From NCBI RefSeq assembly GCF_014203795.1, contig NZ_JACHJU010000001.1, positions 3,534,001-3,598,000 of the forward strand: a stretch of 64,000 bases of DNA. The letters are read 5' to 3'. A model generated the notes under the pieces. That model was given only the letters and a program-made list of their open reading frames with translations. It did not search any database and had not been told where the DNA came from. The position numbers were made by a program, and so were the translations under genes. This stretch comes from Streptosporangium album. GTDB taxonomy: Bacteria; Actinomycetota; Actinomycetes; Streptosporangiales; Streptosporangiaceae. Numbering within the stretch: the first letter of the stretch is position 1; each line of letters begins with the position of its first letter. Shown one piece after another: positions 26,690 through 34,796 of this stretch.

Positions 26690-27616
26690 ATGCGTTTTCG
26701 ACGCGCCACACTCTCGGTGCTGGCATCACTCGCACTCGTCCCGCTGACGGGTGTCACCGCGGCAGGTCACGCGTCCACCACTCCGTCCGTCACTCAGGTG
26801 GTGTCAGACGGAGCCCAGGCCAGGAGGGAGCTGCGCACGCTGGAGGCGTCCTTCAAGGGCCGCATCGGCGCGTACGCCATCGACACCGCCACCGGTAAGA
26901 CGGTCGCCTACCGATCGGACGAGCGTTTCCCGATGCTCTCCACCTTCAAGGCGATCGCCGCGGCGGCCGTGCTGCACAAGGCCCGCACCGCAGAGCCCGG
27001 CCTGATGGACAAGGTCGTGCACTGGACGGACGCCGAGGTGAAGGAGAACTCCCCGGTCACCGAGAAGCATGTCAAGGACGGGATGACCGTCGCGCAGCTG
27101 TGCGAGGCGGCCATCACCCGGAGCGACAACACCGCGGGCAACATGCTGCTGAAGCAGCTCGGCGGTCCGGCCAGCCTGACCGGGTACTTCCGTACGCTGA
27201 AGGATCCGCTCTCCCGGCTGGACCGGTGGGAGACCGAGCTCAACAACTGGAGCCCCAAGGAGAGGCGCGACACCACGACGCCCGCGTCCATGGGCCGCGA
27301 CCTGCGCGCGGTCACGGTGGGGAAGGCTCTCAACGCCAAGGACCGGGAGCAGCTGAACGCCTGGCTGATCGCGAACGAGACCGGCGACGCCCGCATCCGC
27401 GCGGGCCTGCCCAAGACCTGGAAGGTCGGCGACAAGACCGGCACGACCTCGCAGTACGCGGCCGCGAACGACGTCGCGATCGTCTGGCCCGGCAAGTCGG
27501 CCGCGCCCATCATCATGTCGATCTACACCAACGGCAAGACCGCGGACGCCGCCATCGACAACAAGGTCATCGCGGACACCGCGACGATCCTCGCCCGCGG
27601 CCTCGGCAAACTCTGA
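26690..27616 (+). CDS. bla: Class A beta-lactamase
   Basis: The 308-residue enzyme starts at ATG 26690 after GGAAGG. Residues 1-29 form a Sec signal peptide. All class A motifs are present: S84-T-F-K87 (nucleophile, Ambler 70-73), S145-D-N147 (130-132), E181-x-x-L-N185 (166-170, deacylating Glu) and K249-T-G251 (234-236). It should hydrolyse penicillins outside the cell. Its divergent neighbours are the LysR activator and the cytoplasmic BlaB-like protein, so expression is probably inducible. A strong hairpin follows. Confidence 0.96.
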   Translation: MRFRRATLSVLASLALVPLTGVTAAGHASTTPSVTQVVSDGAQARRELRTLEASFKGRIGAYAIDTATGKTVAYRSDERFPMLSTFKAIAAAAVLHKARTAEPGLMDKVVHWTDAEVKENSPVTEKHVKDGMTVAQLCEAAITRSDNTAGNMLLKQLGGPASLTGYFRTLKDPLSRLDRWETELNNWSPKERRDTTTPASMGRDLRAVTVGKALNAKDREQLNAWLIANETGDARIRAGLPKTWKVGDKTGTTSQYAAANDVAIVWPGKSAAPIIMSIYTNGKTADAAIDNKVIADTATILARGLGKL

Positions 27617-27625
27617 GATCGGGGG

Positions 27626-27656
27626 CCCCGGGGGGCCCGGACAGACCCCCCCGGGG
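27626..27656 (+). terminator. Hairpin after bla
   Basis: A 10-bp GC stem (27626-27635 with 27647-27656) begins ten bases after the bla stop codon and is flanked by GATC on each side. Confidence 0.6.
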
Positions 27657-27721
27657 ATCGCGTGCGGGGGTGGCGCTGCGCGGGGCATGCTGGCCGGCCT
27701 GGCAGGGTTGATAACGGCGGC

Positions 27722-28837
27722 TTACGGCAGGCGCACCTCGGGCGTACGGCCCACGAAGCGTGCGTACCCTTCGAACGCCTGCTCGATCCTTGCCTGGTCG
27801 GCCTTGCCCAGCGGCACGAGTGGATGGACGACGATCTGCACTTTGGTCTTGGTGAGTGACCGCTTCCAGGTGCCGACGACCCGGCCGTCGCATACCACGG
27901 TCGCCTGGAACATGCCGTTGTTGCCGGGGATGATAGCTGGCTTGTGCTCGTCGGCGAGCATGAGTGAGCGGTTTTTGTAGCCCAGCAGGTACTCGTCGAA
28001 CCCGGGCAGCACGAGAACCTCGTGGCCGTCCATTGCGGATGGTGTGGTGTCGAGCAGCGCCGGTTCCAGGTACATCTCGACGCCGTCGACGGTCACGCCG
28101 GCTAGCCGGTCGCCGGCCGCCATGATGCCGCGCTTGGCGTCGGCCGCGGTCAGCCCGGTCCAGCCGGCGAAATCCTGCCTCGTGGTCGGCCCGTGGCCGC
28201 GGAAGTACCGCAGTGCGATGGTGGCCAGCGCCTCGTCGCGGTCGGGCCGATGCGGGTCGGGGGCCCACTCGTCGAGCAGCACGAAGCTCTGCTCATTGCC
28301 GACGTTCGGGGCGATGCACAGCACGCCGCGCTGGCTGGCGTACCACAGTAGGTGGTAGCCGAACTGGCCGGCGGCTTCAATGCCCTTATCGGCCAGCACG
28401 GCCATGCACTGTGATCGGGTCAGCCGGCCACCGCCGGCCACCGCCGTGCCCAACACCTCCACCGCTCGATCGGCGACCTCCTCACTCAGCCCAAGGAACT
28501 CGCGCCGCCTTGCCGCGCCTGCCAGTGCCCGCGAACCCATCAGGTCGAGCATCCAGTGGGCGTCCCGCGACGGAACGAAATGGACGGTGCCGCGCATCGG
28601 CCAGGTGCGCAGTGCCTCGCGCCGCTCCAGCGCGGCGGTCACGTCGCCGGCGGTGTATCCGGGCAGGCGTACGCCGAACGACCACAGGCCGCTGGCCAGG
28701 TCCTGCGCTTGCATCGCACCTAGCCAGGTCACTACCCCGGCCACGTCAGGTGGCCGGTCCGTCCCGTGATGCCGGCCGCGCAACAGCAGGCCGGCCATCC
28801 GCAGGGTGAGCGCCTGCGCCCGGGTGATCTGCACCAT
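27722..28837 (-). CDS. Winged-helix DNA-binding protein, AlkZ/YcaQ (HTH_42) family
   Basis: The 371-residue protein matches the HTH_42 superfamily of tandem winged-helix DNA glycosylases (AlkZ excises alkylated bases and can unhook cross-links). The N-terminal region holds the catalytic QxQ motif in WLGAMQAQDLASGLW. RTWPMRGTVHFVP and a C-terminal VLPGFDEYLLGYKNRS segment are also characteristic. Such genes sit in some cases in clusters for DNA-alkylating antibiotics as self-resistance, though nothing nearby makes such a product obvious. Monocistronic. Confidence 0.88.
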   Translation of the reverse strand: MVQITRAQALTLRMAGLLLRGRHHGTDRPPDVAGVVTWLGAMQAQDLASGLWSFGVRLPGYTAGDVTAALERREALRTWPMRGTVHFVPSRDAHWMLDLMGSRALAGAARRREFLGLSEEVADRAVEVLGTAVAGGGRLTRSQCMAVLADKGIEAAGQFGYHLLWYASQRGVLCIAPNVGNEQSFVLLDEWAPDPHRPDRDEALATIALRYFRGHGPTTRQDFAGWTGLTAADAKRGIMAAGDRLAGVTVDGVEMYLEPALLDTTPSAMDGHEVLVLPGFDEYLLGYKNRSLMLADEHKPAIIPGNNGMFQATVVCDGRVVGTWKRSLTKTKVQIVVHPLVPLGKADQARIEQAFEGYARFVGRTPEVRLP

Positions 28838-28996
28838 TACCGCCTCCTCGCTGGCAGCGTACCGATGGCCTACGACAAGATCGGGCCGAGCGACAGCCCC
28901 TGATCATGGTGAGTCTCGCGTCGCCGGCCTCCGACTGGACCGACGCCGGACGATAGATCGCATCCGTCGGGTCGTCGCGTTCTCCCAGTTGGTGCC

Positions 28997-30223
28997 CTAG
29001 GAAGACGCGGCCGAGGCGAGCTCGGGGGTGGTCAGGGGCTCGGGGGTGGCCGTGCGGTGAGCGATCATCGGAGCCATGACCCCGACTCCGAGGGCGGCGG
29101 CGATGCCCGCGATGGCGCTGAACCACCAGACCACGGCGGGGCCTGCGGTGGCGTAGACGGCCGCGCCCACAGCCAGGGCGATGAATCGCGCGATGCCCCA
29201 GGTCCACTGGAAGCTGCCCTGGTAGCGGCCGCGGGCGTCCGCCGGGGCGAGGCTCGCGATGATCGCGCCCGAGATGCCGCCGACCATGGCCTCACCGAGC
29301 GACCAGAGCGCGACGGTCCCGGCGTACGACCAGACGTTGTCCGCAACCCCGGTCAGCGCGATGCCGATCGCGGTGATCACGCTGGCGACCACATAGACGG
29401 GGATCTGCCGGAACCGGGACAGGACGTTCGTGGCGATCGGTTGCAGCACCACCACCAGGATCGCGTTGAGCGTGGCCATCATGCCGAGCGTGGTAGGGGG
29501 CAGGCCGTGGTCGCGGATCGCCAGCGGCAGGCAGACCTCGGTGAACGAATAGATCACCAGTCCGATGCCGAACAGCGGGAGCAGTACACGCATCAGGGGA
29601 TCCCGGAACACCACCCCGTAGCCCGTCCCGCTCGTGGAGCCGGCGGCCGGGGCAGCGCCGCCCCGCCCGCCGGGCAACATCGCCACCACGATGACCGCGT
29701 ACGCCAGTGCGGTCGCCGCGTCCAGCGCGAACAGCAGCCAATAGCCGTGTGTCGCCAGGAATCCGCCGAGAATCCCGGCCACGGCGGTGCCGATGTTGAT
29801 CGCCCAATGGAACAGCGAGAATGCGGCACGCCGCCGGTCGGCGGTCACCGCGTCGGTCAGCAGCGCGCCGGCGGCCGGGCCGACCATGGAGCCTGCCGCG
29901 CTGAGGAGCACGGCCGCGAGCGCCAGCGTGACCACGTTCGGCGCCGCGAACAACAAGCCCTGCGCGAGGGCCGTGCCGATCAGGCCGGTCAGCATCGTGG
30001 GACGTCGCCCCACCCGGTCAGCGAGCAGGCCGCCGACCGCCGGGCCGATCAGGTTGCCCGCGCCCAGCGCACCCAGGACATACGGTGTCTGCTCCGGGGT
30101 GACGCCGCGGGACCCGAGGTAGAACACGAGGAAAGGTGTGATCACGTAACCGAGCCGGTTCACCACAGTGCCGGCGAAGATGACCCAGGCGGCACGGGGC
30201 AGCCCGCTGAAGGTGGAGAGCAT
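28997..30223 (-). CDS. MFS transporter (drug-efflux type)
   Basis: The 408-residue protein has 12 hydrophobic helices with the motif-A loop GLLADRVGRRPTM between helices 2 and 3 and a hydrophilic centre (residues about 195-212). The family exports drugs and other small molecules with H+ antiport. It is divergent from an ArsR-type regulator 70 bp away, which probably represses it. Substrate unknown. Confidence 0.88.
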   Translation of the reverse strand: MLSTFSGLPRAAWVIFAGTVVNRLGYVITPFLVFYLGSRGVTPEQTPYVLGALGAGNLIGPAVGGLLADRVGRRPTMLTGLIGTALAQGLLFAAPNVVTLALAAVLLSAAGSMVGPAAGALLTDAVTADRRRAAFSLFHWAINIGTAVAGILGGFLATHGYWLLFALDAATALAYAVIVVAMLPGGRGGAAPAAGSTSGTGYGVVFRDPLMRVLLPLFGIGLVIYSFTEVCLPLAIRDHGLPPTTLGMMATLNAILVVVLQPIATNVLSRFRQIPVYVVASVITAIGIALTGVADNVWSYAGTVALWSLGEAMVGGISGAIIASLAPADARGRYQGSFQWTWGIARFIALAVGAAVYATAGPAVVWWFSAIAGIAAALGVGVMAPMIAHRTATPEPLTTPELASAASS

Positions 30224-30293
30224 GCGGGAATCTTGCAGCCCACATAGACTCGTGAACCATTGATTAAGTTCAGGCTGAATCTATGGAGCTGCC

Positions 30294-31265
30294 ATGCTGT
30301 CCGAACTGGCCTTCTCTGCCGACGATCTGGCGTTGACCCGGTTCGCGGTCTCGCCGATGTGGGAGGTCGTCACCAGTTTCCGGCTGCTGACATCGGGCTC
30401 CACACATCCGGTACACCGGACCTGGGTTGATCAGGTACGGCCGCGGGTGGCCGTCGCCGGGCTGGACGCGGGCTGGCTGGCCGAACTGATCCCATCCAAC
30501 GGCTATCTCCCCGACTTCCTCACGCCACCCCCCGGGGAACTGGCCCCCACCCTCGCCACCGAACTCGCCGCCATCCGCGCCACCTCGGCCGATCACGTCC
30601 TGGCCGACCTCGATCTTCTCGGCCGTACTACTCCCCGCTGCCAGGCGTTGCGCAGGGACCCGGAAAGCCGGCTGGCCCAGATCACCGAGGAGATCGAGGC
30701 CTACTGGGAACTGGCGCTCGCCCCGTACTGGGCGAAGATCCACGCGGTGCTGGACGCCGATCTCTTCCACCGTGCCCGCCAGGTGGCCGAGTACGGCGTG
30801 GGCCACTTCTTCAACGACCTGCATTCCACGCTGAGCTGGGACGACAACACCCTCCGGATGGTCCGCAGTCATTGCGGCATCTCCCGGGAGACCACCGGGC
30901 CGGGGTTGCTGCTGGTGCCCAGCGTCTTCGCCGTGAACATGCTCACCTGGTCACGGTCGCCGCAGCCGCCCCAGCTCGCCTACCCTGCCCGAGGCATCGG
31001 CACGCTGTGGGAGCACCGCCCGGTGACGCGCATCGACGCGATCGCCGGCGTCCTCGGCCGCTCCCGGGCCGTCCTTCTGACCGAGTTGGAATCCCCGGCC
31101 TCCACGACCGAACTCGCCCGCCGCACCGGCGTCTCCGCGGCCGGAGTCTCCCAGCACCTGACCGCCCTACGCGATGCGGGTATGGTCAGCGCGCACCGCG
31201 CCGGCCGCTCGGTCCTCTACGCCCGTACGGCCGTCGCGGAATCCCTGCTCGCTGCGAGCGCCTGA
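30294..31265 (+). CDS. ArsR-family (DUF5937-type) transcriptional regulator
   Basis: The 323-residue protein has a long N-terminal domain (residues 1-235; ALTRFAVSPMWEVVTSFRLL, GVGHFFNDLHSTLSW) typical of large actinobacterial ArsR-like regulators. A C-terminal winged HTH follows (residues 250-310; TTELARRTGVSAAGVSQHLT, SAHRAGRSVLYAR). The ATG follows GGAGCTGCC. The role is most likely repression of the divergent MFS exporter, with a ligand bound by the N-terminal domain. Confidence 0.85.
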   Translation: MLSELAFSADDLALTRFAVSPMWEVVTSFRLLTSGSTHPVHRTWVDQVRPRVAVAGLDAGWLAELIPSNGYLPDFLTPPPGELAPTLATELAAIRATSADHVLADLDLLGRTTPRCQALRRDPESRLAQITEEIEAYWELALAPYWAKIHAVLDADLFHRARQVAEYGVGHFFNDLHSTLSWDDNTLRMVRSHCGISRETTGPGLLLVPSVFAVNMLTWSRSPQPPQLAYPARGIGTLWEHRPVTRIDAIAGVLGRSRAVLLTELESPASTTELARRTGVSAAGVSQHLTALRDAGMVSAHRAGRSVLYARTAVAESLLAASA

Positions 31266-31344
31266 CCGGGAAGGTAGGCCTGAGCTGGGGAGGCACATTG
31301 TCGCCCGACGTTCCCTGTGAGCGTGTAGAGGGGTTCCAGCGTCA

Positions 31345-31550
31345 CTCGGGATGAGTGTCTTCAGGGATCTTGAGGTTCTTGTTGATGGTCGCGGCGCGCG
31401 CCGACAGCGTGAGCATGTCGGTTCATAGCAACGGCCCTCCCTGACCTCGTAGCGGAGTTTCTCGGAGAGGGCCGTGAAGAACGGTGCTTGGAGGCACCGA
31501 TGCTCACGGTAGGCAAGGACCCGCTCGTCGTCGAGCGGAAACTCACCGGG
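31345..31550 (-). other. Degenerate coding remnants
   Basis: Two minus-strand stretches look protein-derived: LDDERVLAYREHRCLQAPFF then ALSEKLRYEVREGR (about 31430-31548), and MLTLSARAATINKNLKIPED ending near 31345. They are in different frames and match nothing I can name. They lie directly next to an IS21-like tip, so they are probably the truncated ends of deleted genes. Confidence 0.3.
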
Positions 31551-31569
31551 TGTCCGTGGCCATGCCAAA
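31551..31569. repeat. 19-bp tip identical to the IS21-like left end
   Basis: This stretch is identical to 12709-12727 and sits exactly where the IS982 transposase homology ends. It is probably the last trace of an IS21-type insertion that was lost by deletion. Confidence 0.5.
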
Positions 31570-31845
31570 GTGGCTCAGGCGCTTGACCAGGGGAAGCGCC
31601 ACGCGCAGCCGTTTGTTGTAGCCCGACTGCTGGGGCAGGTACGGGAACATGCCGGACAGGTGCGTGCGGGCGAAGCGCAGCCGACGGGCCTCGGAATGGT
31701 AGCCGAGCAGCGCCTGGGCCACCGTCAGGCAGACCAGCTCGGAGTCGCTGAGTAGCGGCGGCCTGCCCGTCCGCCGATTTCCTTCGATCTGGTCGTCGAT
31801 CTCCATATATGGTGCGATCAAGAGGGTGTCCAGGTTTGTCGCCAC
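31570..31845 (-). pseudogene. 5' remnant of an IS982-family transposase
   Basis: From ATG 31845 the frame encodes MATNLDTLLIAPYMEIDDQI, then FARTHLSGMFPYLPQQSGYN and KRLRVALPLVKRL, clearly paralogous to the complete IS982 transposase at 3329-4243. It ends after about 92 residues at an IS21-like tip, before any catalytic Asp. Non-functional. Confidence 0.8.
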
Positions 31846-31922
31846 AAACGGATCTTGGGCGCCTTCGCTGTGTCTGCGGGATCGGATGCCTGAAGGCAGC
31901 CCGACCGAGGGGAGATTGATCG

Positions 31923-32468
31923 GTGACGGGGTTGGGAACTGAGCGGCTGGTGCTGCGTCGCTGGCGCGAGGAGGATCTGGAGCCGCTGGCCGTGATCGAC
32001 GGAGATCCGGAGGTTATGCGCTTCATCGGTGATGGCTCGGTCCGCACCAGGGAGCAGACCGCGGCCGCGCTCGCGTTCATGGAGCGGGGGTGGGATGAGC
32101 ATGGCTTCGGAATATTCGCCGTGGAGCTGCGCGAGACCGGGGAACTGGCTGGCTGGGTGGGGCTGACGGTCCCCGGCTTCCTGCCCGAGGTGCTGCCGGC
32201 TGTGGAGATCGGTTGGCGGCTGGGACGGCATTTCTGGGGCCGGGGTATCGCCACTGAGGCAGCCGAAGAGGCACTGCGCTTCGGATTCGCCGAGGCGGGC
32301 CTGGATCGGATCATTAGCATCTGCCACGTCGATCATCACGCGTCCGCCCGCGTTATGACGAAGTTGGGCATGCGTCAAGAACGGGAGACGGTAGTCCCGG
32401 CCCACGGGCAGCCGGTGCGGGTCTTGGCGATCACCCGCAGTGAATTCGATGCCATCCACGGCGGCTGA
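31923..32468 (+). CDS. GNAT-family N-acetyltransferase (RimJ/RimL-like)
   Basis: The 181-residue protein starts at GTG 31923 after GGGGAG. It follows the RimJ/RimL pattern: TERLVLRRWREEDLEPLAVI at the N-terminus, the acetyl-CoA-binding WRLGRHFWGRGIATEAAEEA (R/QxxGxG/A motif) and ICHVDHHASARVMTKLGM. It transfers acetyl from acetyl-CoA to an amine, possibly a protein N-terminus or a small molecule; substrate unknown. It lies between IS remnants with no operon partner. Confidence 0.88.
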   Translation: MTGLGTERLVLRRWREEDLEPLAVIDGDPEVMRFIGDGSVRTREQTAAALAFMERGWDEHGFGIFAVELRETGELAGWVGLTVPGFLPEVLPAVEIGWRLGRHFWGRGIATEAAEEALRFGFAEAGLDRIISICHVDHHASARVMTKLGMRQERETVVPAHGQPVRVLAITRSEFDAIHGG

Positions 32469-32560
32469 TCTACGAGTCGATGCTCGACGAAACACGGTTC
32501 ACACGGTTCCCGCACTTCGGACTTACTCGTAGTACGGGCATGGCAATCCCCTCGAACCGT
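32469..32560. other. Unassigned spacer before the IS3 element
   Basis: No gene is seen here. Together with 32561-32811, which lies inside the likely IS3 boundary, this gap is about 340 bp. The second part contains GC-rich imperfect hairpins (for example TCAAGGG at 32682 pairing with CCCTTGA near 32726), so it may be a structured IS tail. Confidence 0.35.
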
Positions 32561-32811
32561 AGAGACTTCTGTTGTGGTGATCTCTCGCTTTAGGATCTTG
32601 CTAGTGCGCTGCGCGCCCTCGCTGGGGCAGGCCCTGGCCTGCCCGCACTCCTGCCGCCCGGGGCCGTAGAGGTCTCCGGGGTCAAGGGCGGCCGAAGGCC
32701 GTCGCGCAGCGATCGCGTCAGCGACCCTTGAGGCCGGAGCAGGCGGCCCCGGACACTGCGCGGCGCATCCCCCGGCCCGCACGAGGTATTCGATCAGGAG
32801 AACGTGGCGGC

Positions 32812-33783
32812 TCATGCCGCCTCCTTCCGGTCGTGCCGCGCAGCGGCCCTGCGTTTCCTCTTGTCCTCCTTCTTCTGCCGTGCCGCGGCCCGCAACCGCC
32901 GCTGAACCGACGGATCCAGCCGCTCGAACTCCACCGGCGAAAACATCGCGTTCGTCGAGTGCAGCCGCATCGTGTTGAAGTCGTCGATCCAGGCGGCGAT
33001 CGCACGACGAGCCTGCTCACGGGTGGCGAACGGCTCGCGGCGCAGTAACTCGAACTCCACACTGGAAAAGAACGACTCGGCCGCGGCGTTGTCCAGCGCC
33101 GAACCAACCCGCCCCATCGACTGGACGATGCCCATCCGCTCACAGGCCTGCCGGAAGTCGGCCGCGGTGTACTCCGACCCTTGATCACTGTGAAACTTCA
33201 CGCCCGCGACATCGCCGCCCCGCAGTGCGACCGCCATCTGCAGCGACGCGGTGGCCAGCGCGGCTCCCTTATGCGCGCTCATCGCGAACCCGAGCACCCG
33301 GCGGGAGAACAAGTCCTCGGTGGCCGCCAGATACAGCACGCCTTCAGCGGTGGGGATCTCAGTGCCGTCCCCGCACCAGGCCACGTCCGGCCCGGGGGCG
33401 GTGAAGTCCCGCCGCAGATGGTCATCGGCCCGCCACCGGCCCCGGCCCAGCCGGGTGGTGTTCTTGCGCTTGTTCCTGGGCCGGGCCACCAACGCACGTT
33501 CAGCCATGATCGCGGCCACGGTGTTCTCGCTCACCCGCCAGCCCAGCCGGCGCAGCCGGGCGGTGATCCGTGGTGATCCCTCAGCGCCTTTGCGCTGGTG
33601 AAACAGCGAGACGATGGCCTCGGTCAGCCGTATTCGGCGGCGTTCACGCTCACTCGGGCCCTCGCGCCCCCGCCGCGACCACTTATAAAACCAGGACTGC
33701 GGCACCTCCAGCGCCCGGCACGCAACCGCGTGCGCAACGCCGTGCTCGGCCCTCTGAGCGGCGATGAAGCCGGCCATGCTCAC
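32812..33783 (-). CDS. IS3-family transposase orfB (integrase core)
   Basis: The 323-residue protein has the HTH_21 segment (KGAEGSPRITARLRRLGWRV) and the rve integrase core with DDE residues: DVAWCGDGTEIPTAEGVLYL (Asp), KFHSDQGSEYTAADF (Asp) and NAAAESFFSSVEFELL (Glu). The C-terminal 30 residues are very basic. It overlaps orfA, so a fused OrfAB is expected by programmed frameshift. Appears intact. Confidence 0.93.
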   Translation of the reverse strand: MSMAGFIAAQRAEHGVAHAVACRALEVPQSWFYKWSRRGREGPSERERRRIRLTEAIVSLFHQRKGAEGSPRITARLRRLGWRVSENTVAAIMAERALVARPRNKRKNTTRLGRGRWRADDHLRRDFTAPGPDVAWCGDGTEIPTAEGVLYLAATEDLFSRRVLGFAMSAHKGAALATASLQMAVALRGGDVAGVKFHSDQGSEYTAADFRQACERMGIVQSMGRVGSALDNAAAESFFSSVEFELLRREPFATREQARRAIAAWIDDFNTMRLHSTNAMFSPVEFERLDPSVQRRLRAAARQKKEDKRKRRAAARHDRKEAA

Positions 33784-34076
33784 CGGCCCATCGCGTCCTT
33801 GACCCAGAGGGCCACCGAGCGCTTGAGCACATCACGCTCCATCGCCAGCTCCGCGACCTCCCGGCGCAGCCGGACCAACTCGGCCCGCTCGTCCTCGCCC
33901 AGGCCGTCGTTGCCGGCCCGGCGCCGCTGCCGGGCCATGTTCACCCAGTTGGCCAACGTGCCCGCGTTGACGCCCAACTCCCGGGCCACCCGCACGATCG
34001 GCCTGCCCGTCTCCTCCACGATCCGGACCGCACCGTCCCGGAAGTCCTGCTCGAACCTTCGCCGTGTCTCTGTCAT
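33780..34076 (-). CDS. IS3-family transposase orfA (HTH)
   Basis: The 98-residue protein has the HTH typical of OrfA (RRRFEQDFRDGAVRIVEETG, then VARELGVNAGTLANWVNMAR) and a C-terminal Leu/Arg heptad helix (LVRLRREVAELAMERDVLKR) used for dimerisation. It binds the IS ends. The stop overlaps the orfB start. Confidence 0.92.
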   Translation of the reverse strand: MTETRRRFEQDFRDGAVRIVEETGRPIVRVARELGVNAGTLANWVNMARQRRRAGNDGLGEDERAELVRLRREVAELAMERDVLKRSVALWVKDAMGR

Positions 34077-34105
34077 CGCCGTCCCCCTTAAGGCGATATC
34101 TCTAC

Positions 34106-34683
34106 GTTACGAGGGGAAGCCCAGCCAGCGCACCCGCTCGGTGCTGACCTTCTTCGCCCAAGACACCGCCACCCACACCCTGATGTATGCCAACGCCGAC
34201 CTGACCAAGGCCGGCCAGCACGACGAGGTCCTGGCGTTCTGCGACTACTGGCGGGCCGTGACCGGCGCCGACCCCGCCCAGTTGGTGTTCGACGGGCGGC
34301 TCACCACCCAGGCCCAGCTCGCCGCACTCAACGAACGCGGCGTGCGGTTCTTGACCTTGCGGACCCGCTCGATCGCGGTCACCCGTCACCTCACCGAACT
34401 GAAGACCGCCCAGTGGCACACCGTCCGGCTGGATCGCGACGGCAACCACAAGACCCCCAAAGTGGTCGATGAGACCACCACCTTGTCGGCCTACCCGGTG
34501 CCGATCCGGCAACTGCTCATCACCGGCCTCGGCCACGACGAACCCACCGTGCTCATCACCAACGACTCCGACGCCACCCCGAAAAAGATCATCGAACGCT
34601 ACGGGCGGCGGATGACCATCGAACAACGCCTGGGCGGGGCGATCCGCGCCTTCCATCTCGACGCGCTGTCTTCCGCCGTTCCG
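34106..34683 (+). pseudogene. Internal fragment of a DDE transposase (unassigned family)
   Basis: The frame is open from the IS3 end and encodes SVLTFFAQDTATHTLMYANA, GADPAQLVFDGRLTTQAQLA and RYGRRMTIEQRLGGAIRAFH, the latter holding a typical DDE-type Glu context. It begins abruptly at the IS3 boundary and ends near VPLN at 34683. This suggests IS3 jumped into or beside an already damaged element. It resembles large IS4/IS1634-like transposases, but I cannot fix the family. Confidence 0.65.
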
Positions 34684-34796
34684 CTCAACGGCGACCCCGG
34701 CGCCGCCCGCCCGCGATGGATCCACGGTCGAGCTGTCTCCGGTCGCCGCGGCAGGCAAACCGCCGCTGGAGCTCCCATCGTCACGCGCGGAACCGT

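Larger units (their letters stand above)
32561..34110 (-). mobile_element. IS3-family insertion sequence
   Basis: Two overlapping genes, orfA (34076-33780) and orfB (33783-32812), form a typical IS3 layout with a 4-bp ATGA-type overlap where -1 frameshifting could fuse them. The right end is near 34110 (complement reads cgtagagatatcgcc) and a related cgtagagacttc occurs near 32561, taken here as the left end. These ends are imperfect, so the boundaries are approximate. The element adjoins a truncated second transposase. Confidence 0.7.

Noticed and set aside
32469..32811. Possible structured RNA or group II intron piece next to IS3
   Set aside because: Some hairpins exist, but no conserved intron or riboswitch core was found; it is probably the IS3 tail.
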